The position numbers and the translations under genes are program-made. Shown in pieces: positions 32,885-44,205 of a DNA stretch of 64,000 nt (its first letter is position 1; each line of letters opens with the position of its first letter). The stretch is taken from the NCBI GenBank assembly GCA_963921195.1, contig OY992536.1, forward strand, positions 228,072,023 to 228,136,022, read 5' to 3'. The DNA comes from Pegoplata infirma. Its lineage: Eukaryota > Arthropoda > Insecta > Diptera > Anthomyiidae. A model generated the notes under the pieces. That model was given only the letters and a program-made list of their open reading frames with translations, was not told the DNA's origin and made no database searches.

Positions 32885-35215
32885 TTTCGAAAAATTTAAG
32901 ACATTTTCTATTAGAAAAACGTTGCAGAATCTAAAATTTTTTATAATGGAAAACCTTTTAAACATTTGAGAATATTTCTATAAAAAAAAATTCTTTGAAT
33001 CTAAAACTTTTCCTACGGAAAAAATTTTTCAGTGTCTAAAACATTTTCTTTAGGAAAAAAGGTTCAAATATGAGAATTTTTCTATAGACAAAATTTCTCA
33101 ATATCTGAGGCTTTTTCTATAGGAAAAATGCATCGGAATCTGAGACGTTTTCTATAAAAAAATTTCGCAGAACCCCAGACTTTTTCAATAGAAAAATCTG
33201 TCAGAGGTTAAAACTTTTTCTATAGGAAAAGTGATTCAGAATCTAGGATTTTTTCAGAATCTTAAACTTATTCTGTAGGAAAAATGTCTCGGAAGCTGGG
33301 ACTTCTTTTTAATTTTTTTTTATAGAAATAATCTTAGATTCTGGGACATTTTTTTTTTATAAAAAAATCACAGATTCTGAGAAGTTTTCTATAGCAAAAA
33401 TGTCTAATAATCTTAATCTCAAAATTTGAAACTTCTTCTATTCGAAAAGGCTCTAGAATCTGATACTTTTTCTATAGGAAAAATCATTCACAACCTAAGA
33501 CTTTTTCTAAGGGAACAATTTCAAATTTTTTTATTACATAAATTATCAGAATCTGAGACTTTTTATATAAGAAACATGTCTCAGAATCTGCGAATTTTTG
33601 TATAGTAAAAACGTCTCAGAATCTAAGACTTTTTCTAAACGAAAAATGTCTCAGAATTTAAGACTTTTTCTGGTAAAAACGTCTCAGAATCTGACACTTT
33701 TTCTGATACACAAAATGTATCAGAATCTGAAGCATTTTCTATAGGAAAAATCTCTCAGAATCTGATACTTTTTCAATAGACAAAATGTATCGGTATCTGA
33801 GAATATTTTTATAGAAAAAATTACTCACAAGCTGAGAATTATTCTATAGGAAAAATGTCAAAGTATCTTAGGCTTTTCTATAGGAAAAAAATTTGAAAAT
33901 CTAAGACTTTTTCTGTAGGAATAATGCCTCAGAATCTGATACTTTTTCTGTAGGAAAAATTTATCAGATTTTCAGATGCAGTCTCAGAATCTGAGACTTT
34001 TTCTTATAGACAAAATTTCTCTGAATCTGAAACTTTTTCTGTAGACAAAACATGTCAGAATCTAAAAGTTTTTCTGTAGACAAATCGTTACAGAATCTGA
34101 GACTTTTTCTATAGAATAACTGTCTCAGAATCTGAGACTTTTTCAATACAATAACTGTCTCAGAATCTGAGACTTTTTCTATAGAAAAACTGTCTCAGAA
34201 TCTGAGACTTTTTTCTATAGAAAAACTGTCTCAGTATCTGAGACTTTTTTCTATAGAAAAACAGTCTCAGAATCTGAGACTTTTTCTATAGAAAAACTGT
34301 CTCATAATTTGAGACTTTTTCTATAAGAAAAATGTCTCAGAATATGAGACTTTTTCTATAAGAAAAATGTCTCAGAATCTGAGACTTTTTCTATAAGAAA
34401 AATGTCTCAGAATCTGAGACTTTTTCTATAAGAAAAATGTCTCAGAATCTTAGACTTTTTCTATAAGAAAAATGTCTCAGAATCTGAGACTTTTTCTATA
34501 AGAAAAATGTCTCAGAATCTGAGACTTTTTCTATAAGAAAAATGTCTCAGAATCTGAGACTTTTTCTATAAGAAAAATGTCTCAGAATCTGAGACTTTTT
34601 CTATAAGAAAAATGTCTCAGAATCTGAGACTTTTTCTATAAGAAAAATGTCTCAGAATCTGAGACTTTTTCTATAAGAAAAATGTCTCACAATCTGAGAC
34701 TTTTTCTATAAGAAAAATGTCTCAGAATCTGAGACTTTTTTTATAGAAAAAATGTCTTAGAATCTGAGACTTTTTTTATAGAAAAAATGTCTCAGAATCT
34801 GAAACTTTTTCTGTAGACTGTATCAGAATCTAAGCCTTTTTCTATGGCTTTTCTATAGGAAAATGTCTCATAATCTGATTGTTTACAACAATCACATGGA
34901 AAGTCTCAAACTGTGACATCAAAAAAAAAAAAAAAATTGTCTATTGGCAAAATGAATCTGAATCTTAGTTTCTATGAAAAAATGTCTCAGACTTTGAGAT
35001 TTTATCTGTAGGATTTTTTCTTTAGATTAAGTCTCAATCTGAGACATTTTTTAAAGAAAAAAAAAAATTTAAATAATCTCAGACTTTTTCTTATAAATAC
35101 TGTTTCAGACTCTGAGGCTTTCTATAGGGAAAATTACTTAGCATCTGATACCATTGCTATAAGAAAATTTCATTGAATCATAGATTTGGTAACATACAAA
35201 ATTTTTCAGAATCTG
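32885..35215 (+). repeat. Palindromic 35-bp repeat array 5, largest
   Basis: About 60 units of 35 bp, diverged at both flanks and nearly identical in the middle. Each unit carries CTCAGAATCTGAG (palindrome broken only at the central base pair) and TTTTTCTATAAGAAAAA (near-perfect palindrome). Divergence rises in both directions from the centre. No insertion interrupts it. Frames in it, such as 33964-34146 on the minus strand, are repeat artefacts. Confidence 0.93.
34085..34810 (+). repeat. Homogenised core of array 5
   Basis: About 20 consecutive 35-bp units, a run at about 34315-34740 being almost identical, with isolated changes (for example CTTAGAC for CTGAGAC at 34450). Two sub-variants sit side by side: TCTATAGAAAAACTG before 34320 and TCTATAAGAAAAATG after it, so the core records stepwise block expansion. 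Confidence 0.92.
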
Positions 35216-35234
35216 AAGTTTGTTGAGGTATTTA

Positions 35235-35560
35235 TTTTTAAACTGCTATAAAAAAGCTATTTTAAATGGACAAAATCGACTGCAGTTGCACATTAAAAAG
35301 TACTGAATTGATTTTGATAAAACTTTTCTTGATTTGTAGATTATAAAATTTGCTAGTGCTATTTTTTAAAATGGCCACGTTAAGTACTAGAGAATTTTAT
35401 AATCTACAAATCAATAAAAAAATCATCAAAATGGGTTAAGTAGTTTTTGCTGCTCAACTTCAGCCGATTTTGTCCTTAAAAAAAAAGCATTCCACAATTG
35501 AGCGGTTACCTTGGCAATTCTAGTTTACAAAAATTTTGTGTTAAAAATATTAAATAGTTT
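35235..35560. mobile_element. Diverged foldback related to 55574-55831
   Basis: TTGATTTGTAGATTATAAAATT at about 35330 is answered by AATTTTATAATCTACAAATC at 35391. The right end GAGCGGTTACC then TTGGCAATTCTAG matches GAGTAGCAACCCTGGCAATT at 55809. The left end is too diverged to place. Confidence 0.65.
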
Positions 35561-36680
35561 GCCTTAAAAAAACAGAATAAAAAAGTATTGCATATTTATT
35601 TTGTTTAGCGGTTAAAAAATTCTTAATTTTAATCATTTTTTTTAATACCAGGAAAATAATAGGAAAAATATCTCTGACTATAAAATTTTTCATCACATAA
35701 ATTTTAGTTTTTTCGATTAAATTAATTTGAAAATATACATTGTTATTTCATAGATAAATATTAGATAAAAAAAATTATTATAGAAAACTCTACTTACACA
35801 AATAAAGAAAAATACATGGAAACCCGTTTTTAACATACCTGAAAATAAAAATTTAAAATATTAAAGATATTGAATAAACAAATATATAACATGTAAATAT
35901 AATATTTAAGCAATATTTAAAATATTTCATTTAAAACAATCCCCAAATAACAGCAAAAAATCCCTTTTCAAAGGATGTGTTAAAAAAAAACTTTTTAAAT
36001 TTATATGAAAAACTTGTTTTCGTAAATTTTAATTTTTTTTTTTGTTAAATAAATAATTTAACTGTCCATCAAATGGTTGATGAGTCTTCCAATGATTTTT
36101 TATTAACGTGACCAAAAATATAAAACAACTATTGCGTTGAACAACCCACGTTTACACATCATTGATTGAACACAGCATTTTTTTTATTCAACTCTACAGA
36201 AACATACATTTATTTATGCAAAAGAGATTTTTTTTTTAAACATTTTACTGAATTTCAGGGGGAAAAAAATTTAAAAAAGAAAATATATAAAATATTTTTT
36301 TACATATTCCGCCTTTTTCAATCAACACGAAATTTCAACAAGCACAACAGTCAACATGAATGAGAGAAAAAAAAAAAAAACAAATAAATTTGGGACATAG
36401 AAGTAAACTTTAACACAGGTTGACGAGATACATAGATAGTTTTTTTAAAGAAAATTAAAATGAAAAAAAATTTTTTGGGAATTGAAAAAATTTGTTCAGT
36501 TTATATCACTCGATTACGAGCAAAAAACTGAAATAAAATGAGTTAAAATAAAATCAAAAAAGTAAGCATACTTTATCGAGGGATACGTTTAATCCAATTT
36601 TTGATCAACAATATCGACAACATAGTTCGCTATACAGCAAGGTTCATAATACACATAAGGCATACCCACAACAAATGTGA
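35561..36680. other. Gene-free AT-rich stretch
   Basis: No feature recognised apart from A and T tracts. The plus-strand frame at 36166-36363 is homopolymer-driven. Confidence 0.4.
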
Positions 36681-36835
36681 ATAGTTTGTATTGATAGCTC
36701 TATATGAAACACACAAATTTTCGTTTTTTGTTTTTTCAAAACCTGGACTTAGGAGGCGTGGCTAAATATTAAAAAAAAAAAAATAATTTGTGTAAAGCTG
36801 TCTTGATTGATTACACAGCCCCACAAACACATAAA
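36681..36835. repeat. Fragment of the 49.8-51.1 kb foldback family
   Basis: TAGGAGGCGTGGCTAAATATT and the nearby GATAGCTCTATATGAAAC match TAGGAGGCGTGGTCAAATAT (50170) and GATAGCCCTATATGAAAC (50112). Only one arm is present. Confidence 0.6.
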
Positions 36836-37143
36836 AAGGTTCTGACCCAGAAACCATATCGACTAATTTTTACAAGGAAAGTCCGCAAAGTGTACCTACA
36901 TAATTTGTAAATATTCCCAAGTTAAAAAATATTTTAAATTTTATTTCTGTATGTAAAGTTCAATTCTGATTTATTAAGAAGAAAATAAGGGGTTTTTTAA
37001 TAATATCAGTCAAAAATTGTGGAAGTTACATGCATTTGAACCAAAAAACATACACTTTGAGGTTTTCCTTGTAAATTTCTGGAAAATCCAACGATAGAAT
37101 TCAATTCTGATGGCGGAATCGAATTGAGGAGGTCAAAGTACAT
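36836..37143. other. Gene-free stretch
   Basis: Nothing recognised. Confidence 0.35.
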
Positions 37144-37809
37144 AACAAGTAGAAAAGTTAAATTCGACTTTGGCTAATCTATGACAACCTCCACAATGCC
37201 TTTTTTTAAGGATAGTATATTTTTTAACGGGAAAAAAATTAACAAATTTGATTCGAAATATTTTATTTTGAGTAAAAAACTCTTTTTTTTTTGTCATTAA
37301 AAAAAAAGAAAAAAAAAATTACTAATTTTTTTGGAGTGTAAAACTTTTTCGAGTGTAATTTTTTTTTACTGTAAAAATATTTCTGAGTGAATGCACGTAA
37401 GTATGTTCACAAAGTATTGTAATTTTAGTAAAAAAAAAAAACTAAATTTTTTTTTGAGTGTAAAATTTTTTTTGAGTGTAAAATTTTTTTTCTAGTGCAA
37501 TTTTTAAGCTACCAATGCTTTTAAAACTAAACAAGTTTGAAAAGCATTGTTAAGTTATTACCAATGGTTTTAAAACTTGTTTAACACGTGGCATTTTAGA
37601 TGAAACCAATCTGAAATTCAGGGTTTTGCTTACAGCTGTTGAACCACTGGACCGATTGAGTTGAAATTCAATACCACATAGGCCTGGGCAACGTCAAAGA
37701 TATATGCCAAGCTTCAGCAGTCTAATTATTGTCCTTCGAAAGTTAGCGTGTTTTTTATCTCGTAAATTCGCGAAAACCCCTTGCCGAAATTTACTCTTTT
37801 GATCATAAC

Positions 37810-38497
37810 CAGGGAAACCAAAAATATGCAGTATCATGTTTTTTCCTGTGCATTTTATTGATAAATGGGTAAGGTATTTATCCGTTTCAGAAGTTTTTAA
37901 GAAATCTGGCATCGATTTGTTAGAGCATATTTTTGCATATTTTAGCCTTAAGAGCATATTTTTGCATATTTTAGTTTTAAGAGCATATTTTAGCATAAGA
38001 GCATATTTTTAGGGCATATTTTCAATTTTTAGAGCATTTTTTCACTTTTTAGAGCATATTTTTACATTTTTAGAGCATTTTTTTTTTCAATTTTTAGAGC
38101 ATTCTTTTCCAATTTTTTATGACCACATTTATTTTTAAATTTTTTATCCAACAAGGATGTTTTTTGTCAACAATTACGGAATTGTGACGATTGATTCCCC
38201 TTTGGCTTGTTCTTGCATCATATCGGTATATGAAACTATGTTTTCTTTAGATTCAGCAACTTGGTAGAAAATATTAAGGCAAATATTTTTGTAGAACATA
38301 TTTAACCCTCTAACTATCGCATATAACGGTATTTGGAGGGTCTATTCTCTAACAAATTGTAAAAACCACCGCAAAAAAGGGGACATAATTTTTTTTAAGA
38401 GCATATTTTTATTGTTTTTAGAGCATATTTTTCTTTTTTTAGAGCATTTTTTAAGCGCATAAAACGTGTTTTTTAGAGCATATTTTTGGTTTCCCTG
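37810..38497. mobile_element. hAT-like element with GCATATTTTT repeats, 688 bp
   Basis: Ends CAGGGAAACCAAAAATATGC and its exact complement. The 8-bp duplication ATCATAAC lies at 37802-37809 and 38498-38505. Near both ends the motif AGAGCATATTTTT(GCATATTTTAG) repeats, about a dozen times in all, likely transposase-binding sites. No coding region. Confidence 0.93.
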
Positions 38498-38681
38498 ATC
38501 ATAACTTTTGAGCCACTAAACCGATTTGGCTGGGTTACAATACCAACCTGACCAGGTAAATGACCAACATATATGTCAAACTTCAGTAGCCTCTGCAAAA
38601 GTCTTTCAAAAGTTAGCGTGTTTTCTACGGACGGACAGACATACGGACGGACGGATCGACCGAGGATAATGAATATATATA

Positions 38682-39710
38682 CAGTCAAACCCGGTTATAA
38701 CGACTTCCAAGGGACCAGTAAAAATAGTTCGTTATAAGCGATGTTCGTTATAAGCAAGGTATATTTTATATCAACCCAGTTTTATTTCCAAAAAAAAATA
38801 GTTCCAATTTTATTTTATTGGACGTTTTTTTGTTAGTAAGCTTCTTATTATGAAGAAACATTAAAAATATAAATAAATTTTATCAAAATTATAATATTAC
38901 CCAAAACTTTCTAACCTTTTGTGAGTTTGGTAAACATAATTGCCGCACATTTCAAAATATTTATTTGAGTTCGTTATAAAAAGGTAAATATATGTACATG
39001 AAATTGTGTTCGAGGGACCATAGTAAGCAGTTCGTTTTAACCGAGGATTCGTTATAACCGAGTTCGTTATAAAAGAAGTATTTTGTGTGAAGATGGTTGC
39101 CAAAACGTCGGGACTTTGGAATTAGTTCCAAGGTTGGTTACCGAAACGAATAACGGTAAGGATAACGGTAACGGTATCTAATTTTTATTTATTTCGGTAA
39201 AGGTAACGGTAAGTGTTTTCAAATCGTTTCGGTAACGGTATGTACCGGTACCGAACCAACCAAACCAGTACGTACCGGTATTATTAATTTTGTTAAAAAT
39301 TTAAAAAAAAAGATAGAACTGAAAGCTAAAAATATTTTATAGACCCAAAAACCAGTATAGATTTGATATGATTATTATTTTTGTCATTTATTTTATGATA
39401 ATTTGCAAATTATAAATTTAAAATTATGTTAGCAAATTTAATTTAATTTTTTGTTCGTTAAAATCCCTTAAAACAGGTAACATTTTGAATACCGGTACAA
39501 TACCGGTAACTTCTAATAATTATAACGGTAACGGTAAGGGTAACGGTATTTTAAAAATATTTTTAGCGGTATCGGTAACGGTAACGGTATTCGATTTGAA
39601 AGGGTTTTGAATCGGTAACGGTATAATAAGGGTAACGGTAACCAACCATGATTAGTTCGTTATAACCGAGAATTCGTTATAACCGAGTTCGTTATAACCG
39701 AGTTTGACTG
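38682..39710. mobile_element. pogo/Tigger-like element, 1029 bp with insert
   Basis: Ends CAGTCAAACCCGGTTATAAC and GTTATAACCGAGTTTGACTG with TA on both sides (38680-38681, 39711-39712). The CAGT..AACC..GTTATAACGA type of end is characteristic of pogo/Tigger members of Tc1/mariner. The GTTATAACGAA motif repeats near both ends. About 500 bp is its own sequence; the rest is the nested element at 39129-39650. No transposase remains. Confidence 0.9.
39129..39650. mobile_element. hAT-like element made of GGTAACGGTA repeats, 522 bp
   Basis: Ends CAAGGTTGGTTACCG and CGGTAACCAACCATG are inverted with one mismatch. The exact 8-bp duplication ATTAGTTC lies at 39121-39128 and 39651-39658. Both subterminal regions are packed with GGTAACGGTA and GTACCGGTAC motifs, and the middle is AT-rich. 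Non-coding. Confidence 0.92.
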
Positions 39711-39766
39711 TAATTTATGGGGTCCTAGACCAATATTTCGATGTGTTATAAACGGAGTGACAAATT

Positions 39767-39793
39767 TTGGAGACCCATTTTATGGGTCTCCAA
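39767..39793. other. Perfect 11-bp hairpin
   Basis: TTGGAGACCCA and TGGGTCTCCAA are separated by 5 bases. It lies exactly where mini-me/DINE copy E breaks off, and may mark the junction. Confidence 0.7.
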
Positions 39794-39833
39794 AGATTCA
39801 GAAAAGCAGTGCGATCCTCAAAATATAGTGTCA

Positions 39834-40270
39834 TTACACAGAAAAAAACGAATTGTTATATTGACCCCCATATTTGTGAATACAATTTAATTTTTCACTG
39901 AAAGTGCTCCTATACGGATATTTGTAATATCAACTAACGATTGTAAATATTAATTGTTGAAAAACAATTGATAAATGAGTTTGTAATAGTTCTCCTAAAT
40001 TATTATTTGTATTGACAAACGTACAAAATCTTAAATCTTTTTTCAACAAAGAAATTCAACAAACACAAACGTAACTTGTTGATCTAACAAACGAAAAACA
40101 AAAAAAAATTGTTTTCAACAAAGAAATTCAACAAAAACAAACGCCATTAGTTGATACGGTAAAGAAATTCAACAAAGGAATTTGTGATATCAATTAACAG
40201 TATTAGATATATTGACAAATTAAATTAATTAAATATTTTGTTGGGTCAACAAAATATTTAATTGATATGA
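39834..40270 (-). mobile_element. ACACAGAAAAAAA-ended element, inverted relative of 2930-3227
   Basis: ACACAGAAAAAAACGAATTG at 39836 opens the element. CACTGAAAGTGCTCCTATAC, TTGTAATAGTTCTCCTAAAT and AAAGAAATTCAACAAACACA match 2930-3227 in reverse. The phrase AAAGAAATTCAACAAA occurs at least three times. The right boundary is unclear. Confidence 0.65.
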
Positions 40271-41296
40271 TAAAACTTTTTATATAGGAAAAAAAATTAA
40301 AAATTTATTAAAAAAATTTTTAATCGATATAAATGTAAGAGAATATTAATATTGAAATTAAACAAAAGTATTTTGTTAGTCAATATTCTTTTTTATGACA
40401 CTTAATGATGTATTTTACTTTTTTCGTTATACCATTTTTGTCTTTTGTTGAAAATTCTTTTTTTCCTTGAGGGCGCTTCCATGCACGGATTACATTTTTA
40501 TAAAACTGCTTCTGCAGTTCCAACTGCCTCAAAAGTGCCCCTGGAGGAGTCAATTATATGATTGACCCTTAATATTTTGTCCATCCTATTAACTTTTTAG
40601 AACATATCAACGCTCTATCTTTTACCCTTAATACGGCCCCTATACATTTTTTTTTATTTTTTATAAATTTATTTTATAAAATCAGCTCCTACAGCTTCCA
40701 TGGTGCCTCCTTGAGTGGTCAGTTGTGACCCCGGCCCCTATTAATTTGTACCCTTCAGCATTTGTTCCCTCAATATATGGCACCTGATGACACCATATAA
40801 TGGGGGCCCACTGCTTTTTTGAATCATTGGAGGCTCATAAATAGGAATTGGTTACCAAACTGGACAATCCGAGAATAAAGTTTTAGTACCTTTGAGTTTC
40901 AAAAAATTTCAGGTCGCGATCAACCAAATTTAATTAAATTCTCTTTTAATATAGTATTTAAGCTTTTATATTTCAAACAAAACTTTTGCAGATACACCAC
41001 GTTTTTTTAATTATTTAAATTTTTGTGAAAGAACTCCTGTTGTTAAAAAAGCAGATTTTATAAAAATTACATTTTGTATCGAAGATTTCATAAAACAAAT
41101 TTATAAAAGATAAAAATGATTTCTTTGGAAACCACTTTGGAACAGTTAGAGCGGTAGAAGCAGATTTTATAAAAATTGAATTTTGTATGGGAGATCCATT
41201 ATTGCGTGGAGCTACGGTATAAGTATTAAAAAAAAAACGTTGGAGGGGAAAAATAAATTTGTTAGATAGACATCTAAACTGATTAAAAATATTAAA
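40271..41296. repeat. Diverged fragments of the large foldback family
   Basis: TTTATAAAATCAGCTCCTACAG, CCATGGTGCCTCC and CCCCGGCCCCTATTAATTTG (40675-40745) correspond to the arm phrases at 58475-58540. GGAACAGTTAGAGCGGTAGA (41140) corresponds to GGGCAGTTAGAGCGGTTGG (58933). The divergence is much greater than between copies at 14.6 and 58 kb, so this is an old copy. Confidence 0.6.
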
Positions 41297-41778
41297 AACA
41301 AGTGAGAGTGTTAAATTCGGCAGTGCCGAATCTTTAATACCCTCCAACATATAAAAAAAATGAAACAAAAAATCGCAGGGGTTTTTTTTTTTTTTGGGAG
41401 GGGTCAGTAGGGGTCATTGGGGGACACATAAACCCATGCGGTAAATGTTTAAATATTGATGGCGTTTTTCTGAGGTTAGTTAAGTTCTTCAAGGGGGAAC
41501 TTTTTTCCTCCGGTCCGATTTTGCCCATTTACGAACTTAAATTGCCTAGGACCAAAACACATATTCCTGCCAAACTTGACGAGTCTATCTCTTTGATTTT
41601 GGACTGCATTATGTCTTATACAGACGGACGGACATACGGGCATTCTATAAAAGTCTTAGAATCGATCATAGATCAATAATATATATACTTTATGGGGTCC
41701 CCGACCGATATTTCGAAGCGTTTCAAACGAAATGACAAAGTGAGTATACCCCCATACTGTAGTTGGAGGGTATAAAAA
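41297..41778 (+). mobile_element. mini-me/DINE-like element, type 2, 482 bp
   Basis: Begins AACAAGTGAGAGTG, hairpin ATTCGGCAGTGCCGAAT, AATACCCTCC. A shortened GACGGACGGACATACGGGC core, ATATATACTTTATGGGGTCC, and the end GTATACCCCCATACTGTAG, TTGGAGGGTATAAAAATA follow. Same order as 28103-28787. Confidence 0.78.
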
Positions 41779-41879
41779 TAGTGGTCAGATTTTTGATAAA
41801 TTGAATTATTTAACAGGTTCTGAAAATTTTCCAAAATAAAAATTTTTAATTGGTGTCTTATAAAAAAAGGGTGTACATT

Positions 41880-42095
41880 TTTGAGATTGTGCTGCATTCC
41901 GTTTTGATTTATTAAATATTTAATAAAATTTTACCATTTTTCCAATATTTAACCACGTCTCCTAAGCCCATATTTTGAAAAATTTTAAACCAAAAACGCA
42001 ATTTTCTTAGTTTCATATAGTGCTATCCATTCAACCAATTCAAAAATTCATGGGACACATATTTTTTTGTAGCGGGACATTTGGTATGGAATGCC
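41880..42095. repeat. One arm of the 49.8-51.1 kb foldback family
   Basis: GCATTCCGTTTTGATTTATT, CCACGTCTCCTAAGCCCA, TCATATAGTGCTATCCATTC and GGGACATTTGGTATGGAATG match 50850-51070 in the same order. The opposite arm is absent. Confidence 0.7.
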
Positions 42096-44205
42096 TCAAA
42101 GGAGAGTGGCAGATTCGAAAAAAATCGTGAGGCGATCCATATTGTTTGTGTTGTCTTCTCAAACATAACTGTCGCTTTAAAGTCCTATAGTTCACAAACA
42201 TTTAAAAAAGAAAAATTAATTTTTCCATGACTAAAGATGATGATTTTTTTTAATATTCTATTCATTATTTTAATTTGACTCTATTAATATTTTCCAAAAA
42301 TGAAATAAAATGCACAACATATTTTGTATGTGTTTTAGTTTATTATTTAGTTAAAGCAGTAAATTTGTTACGACGACAGAATAAGGACAAACTGCTTTTG
42401 TTAAACAAAAAAACAAAAAAATCTTTAACAAAAAACAACGAAATTGTTTAAGAACCAAGATGATGATAATAATGATTATAGTAGCGTTGGTAGAGTTGGT
42501 AAAGGTGGCCTTGATTAAGACAGGGTAAGGGTATAAAAACGCCAAATGTGTTTTCTGTTCCCACAGGTCCTTAATGTTGTCGTTGCCTTTAATACTGTTC
42601 TCGTTGTTGCTATTTACGACTACTATTAAAGCATTTAAAATATGCTATAAAGGAAATGTTTTGACTGAATTTAGCCCTTAAATGTGAAAGTAAGACAAAA
42701 GTAAAACGAAAAACTTACCATTATGAAAACAATCTCAGGATCTGAGAATCTGGAAATTTGTATTAACAAAAAATGTCACCGAAAAAAATCCATGCAACAT
42801 TTTTTGAAAAAAAGTTGCGTACATTTGTTTTTCGTAAAATACACGAAAAAAATATTACGAAAAACTTTAGTACTGAATTTTGTATTCTTACGAAAGTAAC
42901 GAATATGATTAGTACAAACTTTTTCGTTATATTTACGAATGTTGAAAAAAAAAAATGTAAAATATTTCGTAGTTTTACGAATCTATCAAAAAAAGAATAT
43001 AAATGCTTCACTTTTTCCTAAAATATACATACGAATTTTTACTACATATAACGAAAAGAAATTATTGCGTTTTCTTTTCTGAATCAAAATGTTGCACCCT
43101 TAAACAGTATCATTTGTAAAATGTAGCCACAACCCTTTTAATATGTTGCCAGCTTTGTAATTACAAAAAAACAAAAAATTGAGAAAAATTTTCTATATTA
43201 CGTGTGGTTTCTTTCAAACAAAATATTGGCAATTAGCTGGTTTTATAAGGCAACTTTACTACCCCGTCATTTTATGAAAGTGTGAAAAGTGTGACATTTT
43301 TAAACTTAATAAATGCAACATTTATAGAAAAAAATGTAATAAAATTTTTAAAGTGTTGCCAGTTTTTTAGAAGAGAACAAAAAAAGTGCATTTGTTTTTG
43401 AAGAGACGGTAAAATGTGACATTTTTTGTCAGAAAAAAAAACGCCATTAGTGTTTTTAAGAAACTAATTCGCAAATTTTCTTTCGTAAAATATACGAATA
43501 CTGCCTTTATATTACGAAAAAAAAAAAAAAAATAAAAATTTTGAAATTTTAAGAAACTAATAAAAATTATTATACCCAAAACCAGTATTTCCAGGAAAAT
43601 GGGGCACAAGTGCAAAACATAGACCGATTGGATCTATCCTTTGTTAGATTTTTAATGAGTGTAGAAAATATTTGTCTATGAAAAGGCTCGTTGGGTTCAA
43701 CTCATTAATTTCTTTCGACATTTCAACTGAAAGATCTGTTTTTTAACATGATGATGTTTTTAGGCTGGTGTCTAGTTTTAAAAAAGTTGCTGGACGCCAC
43801 CTCAGTTTGGCTATAATAATATAATAATAATAATTTTGATTTTATGATCATATATGAGGAGTTCCGTCAAAGACTTACATTTTGAGGTAAAAAAAATGTG
43901 ATTTTTGTTTTGATGGCACATCGACGAAAGTTGGCATAAATATTAGAAGCTATTTAAGAATCAGAAATTCGTTCGCGTCAATTAAATCGCGCAAGGGGGT
44001 CAAAAGCTATGGCGGTTTTAAGATTTAGCGGTTTTAAAAATCTTAAAAATCTTTAAAATAAATTAAAAATACTCTATTATGACAATATCATAAATAGAAA
44101 TATTTTTGGGCCTCGAACTAGAATAAAACTCTAATCGAATATAATCTTTAAAATATTTTAATGATTTTTTTTTCTACACATTTGATGCATGCGTTATTAA
44201 AACAT
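42096..44205. other. Gene-free stretch
   Basis: Contains a region (42770-43600) where TTACGAA and CGTAAAATATACGAA recur many times, suggesting an old repeat. TAATAATAATAA at about 43813. A segment near 43860-44060 resembles text at 27.9 kb (GGTTTTAAGATTTAGCGG; GGCACATCG). The frames at 42763-43021 on both strands mirror each other and are artefacts of this repeat. Confidence 0.45.

Larger units (their letters stand above)
37144..39766 (-). mobile_element. mini-me/DINE-like element, type 1 (copy E), minus strand, split twice
   Basis: Reading the minus strand, the 3' end is ACTTGTT at 37144 followed by the GTCGAATTTAAC hairpin arm. The AC-rich block, the TTCAAAAGTTATGAGC phrases, the inverted microsatellite GACGGACAGACATACGG (38630) and GGGGTCCTAGACCAATATTT (39720) follow in the right order. 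The outer 5' hairpin is missing; the copy stops at about 39766. A hAT-like element (37810-38497) and a pogo-like element (38682-39710) are inserted. Confidence 0.85.

Noticed and set aside
33000..35200. CRISPR-like regular spacing
   Set aside because: The 35-bp units are contiguous with no unique spacers, and the context is eukaryotic.
39129..39650. Telomere-like repeat (GGTAACGGTA)
   Set aside because: Bounded by inverted tips and an 8-bp duplication, so it is a mobile element; the motif is not tandem in one direction.
41015..41368. 117-codon minus frame
   Set aside because: Crosses from an old foldback fragment into a mini-me/DINE element; incidental.
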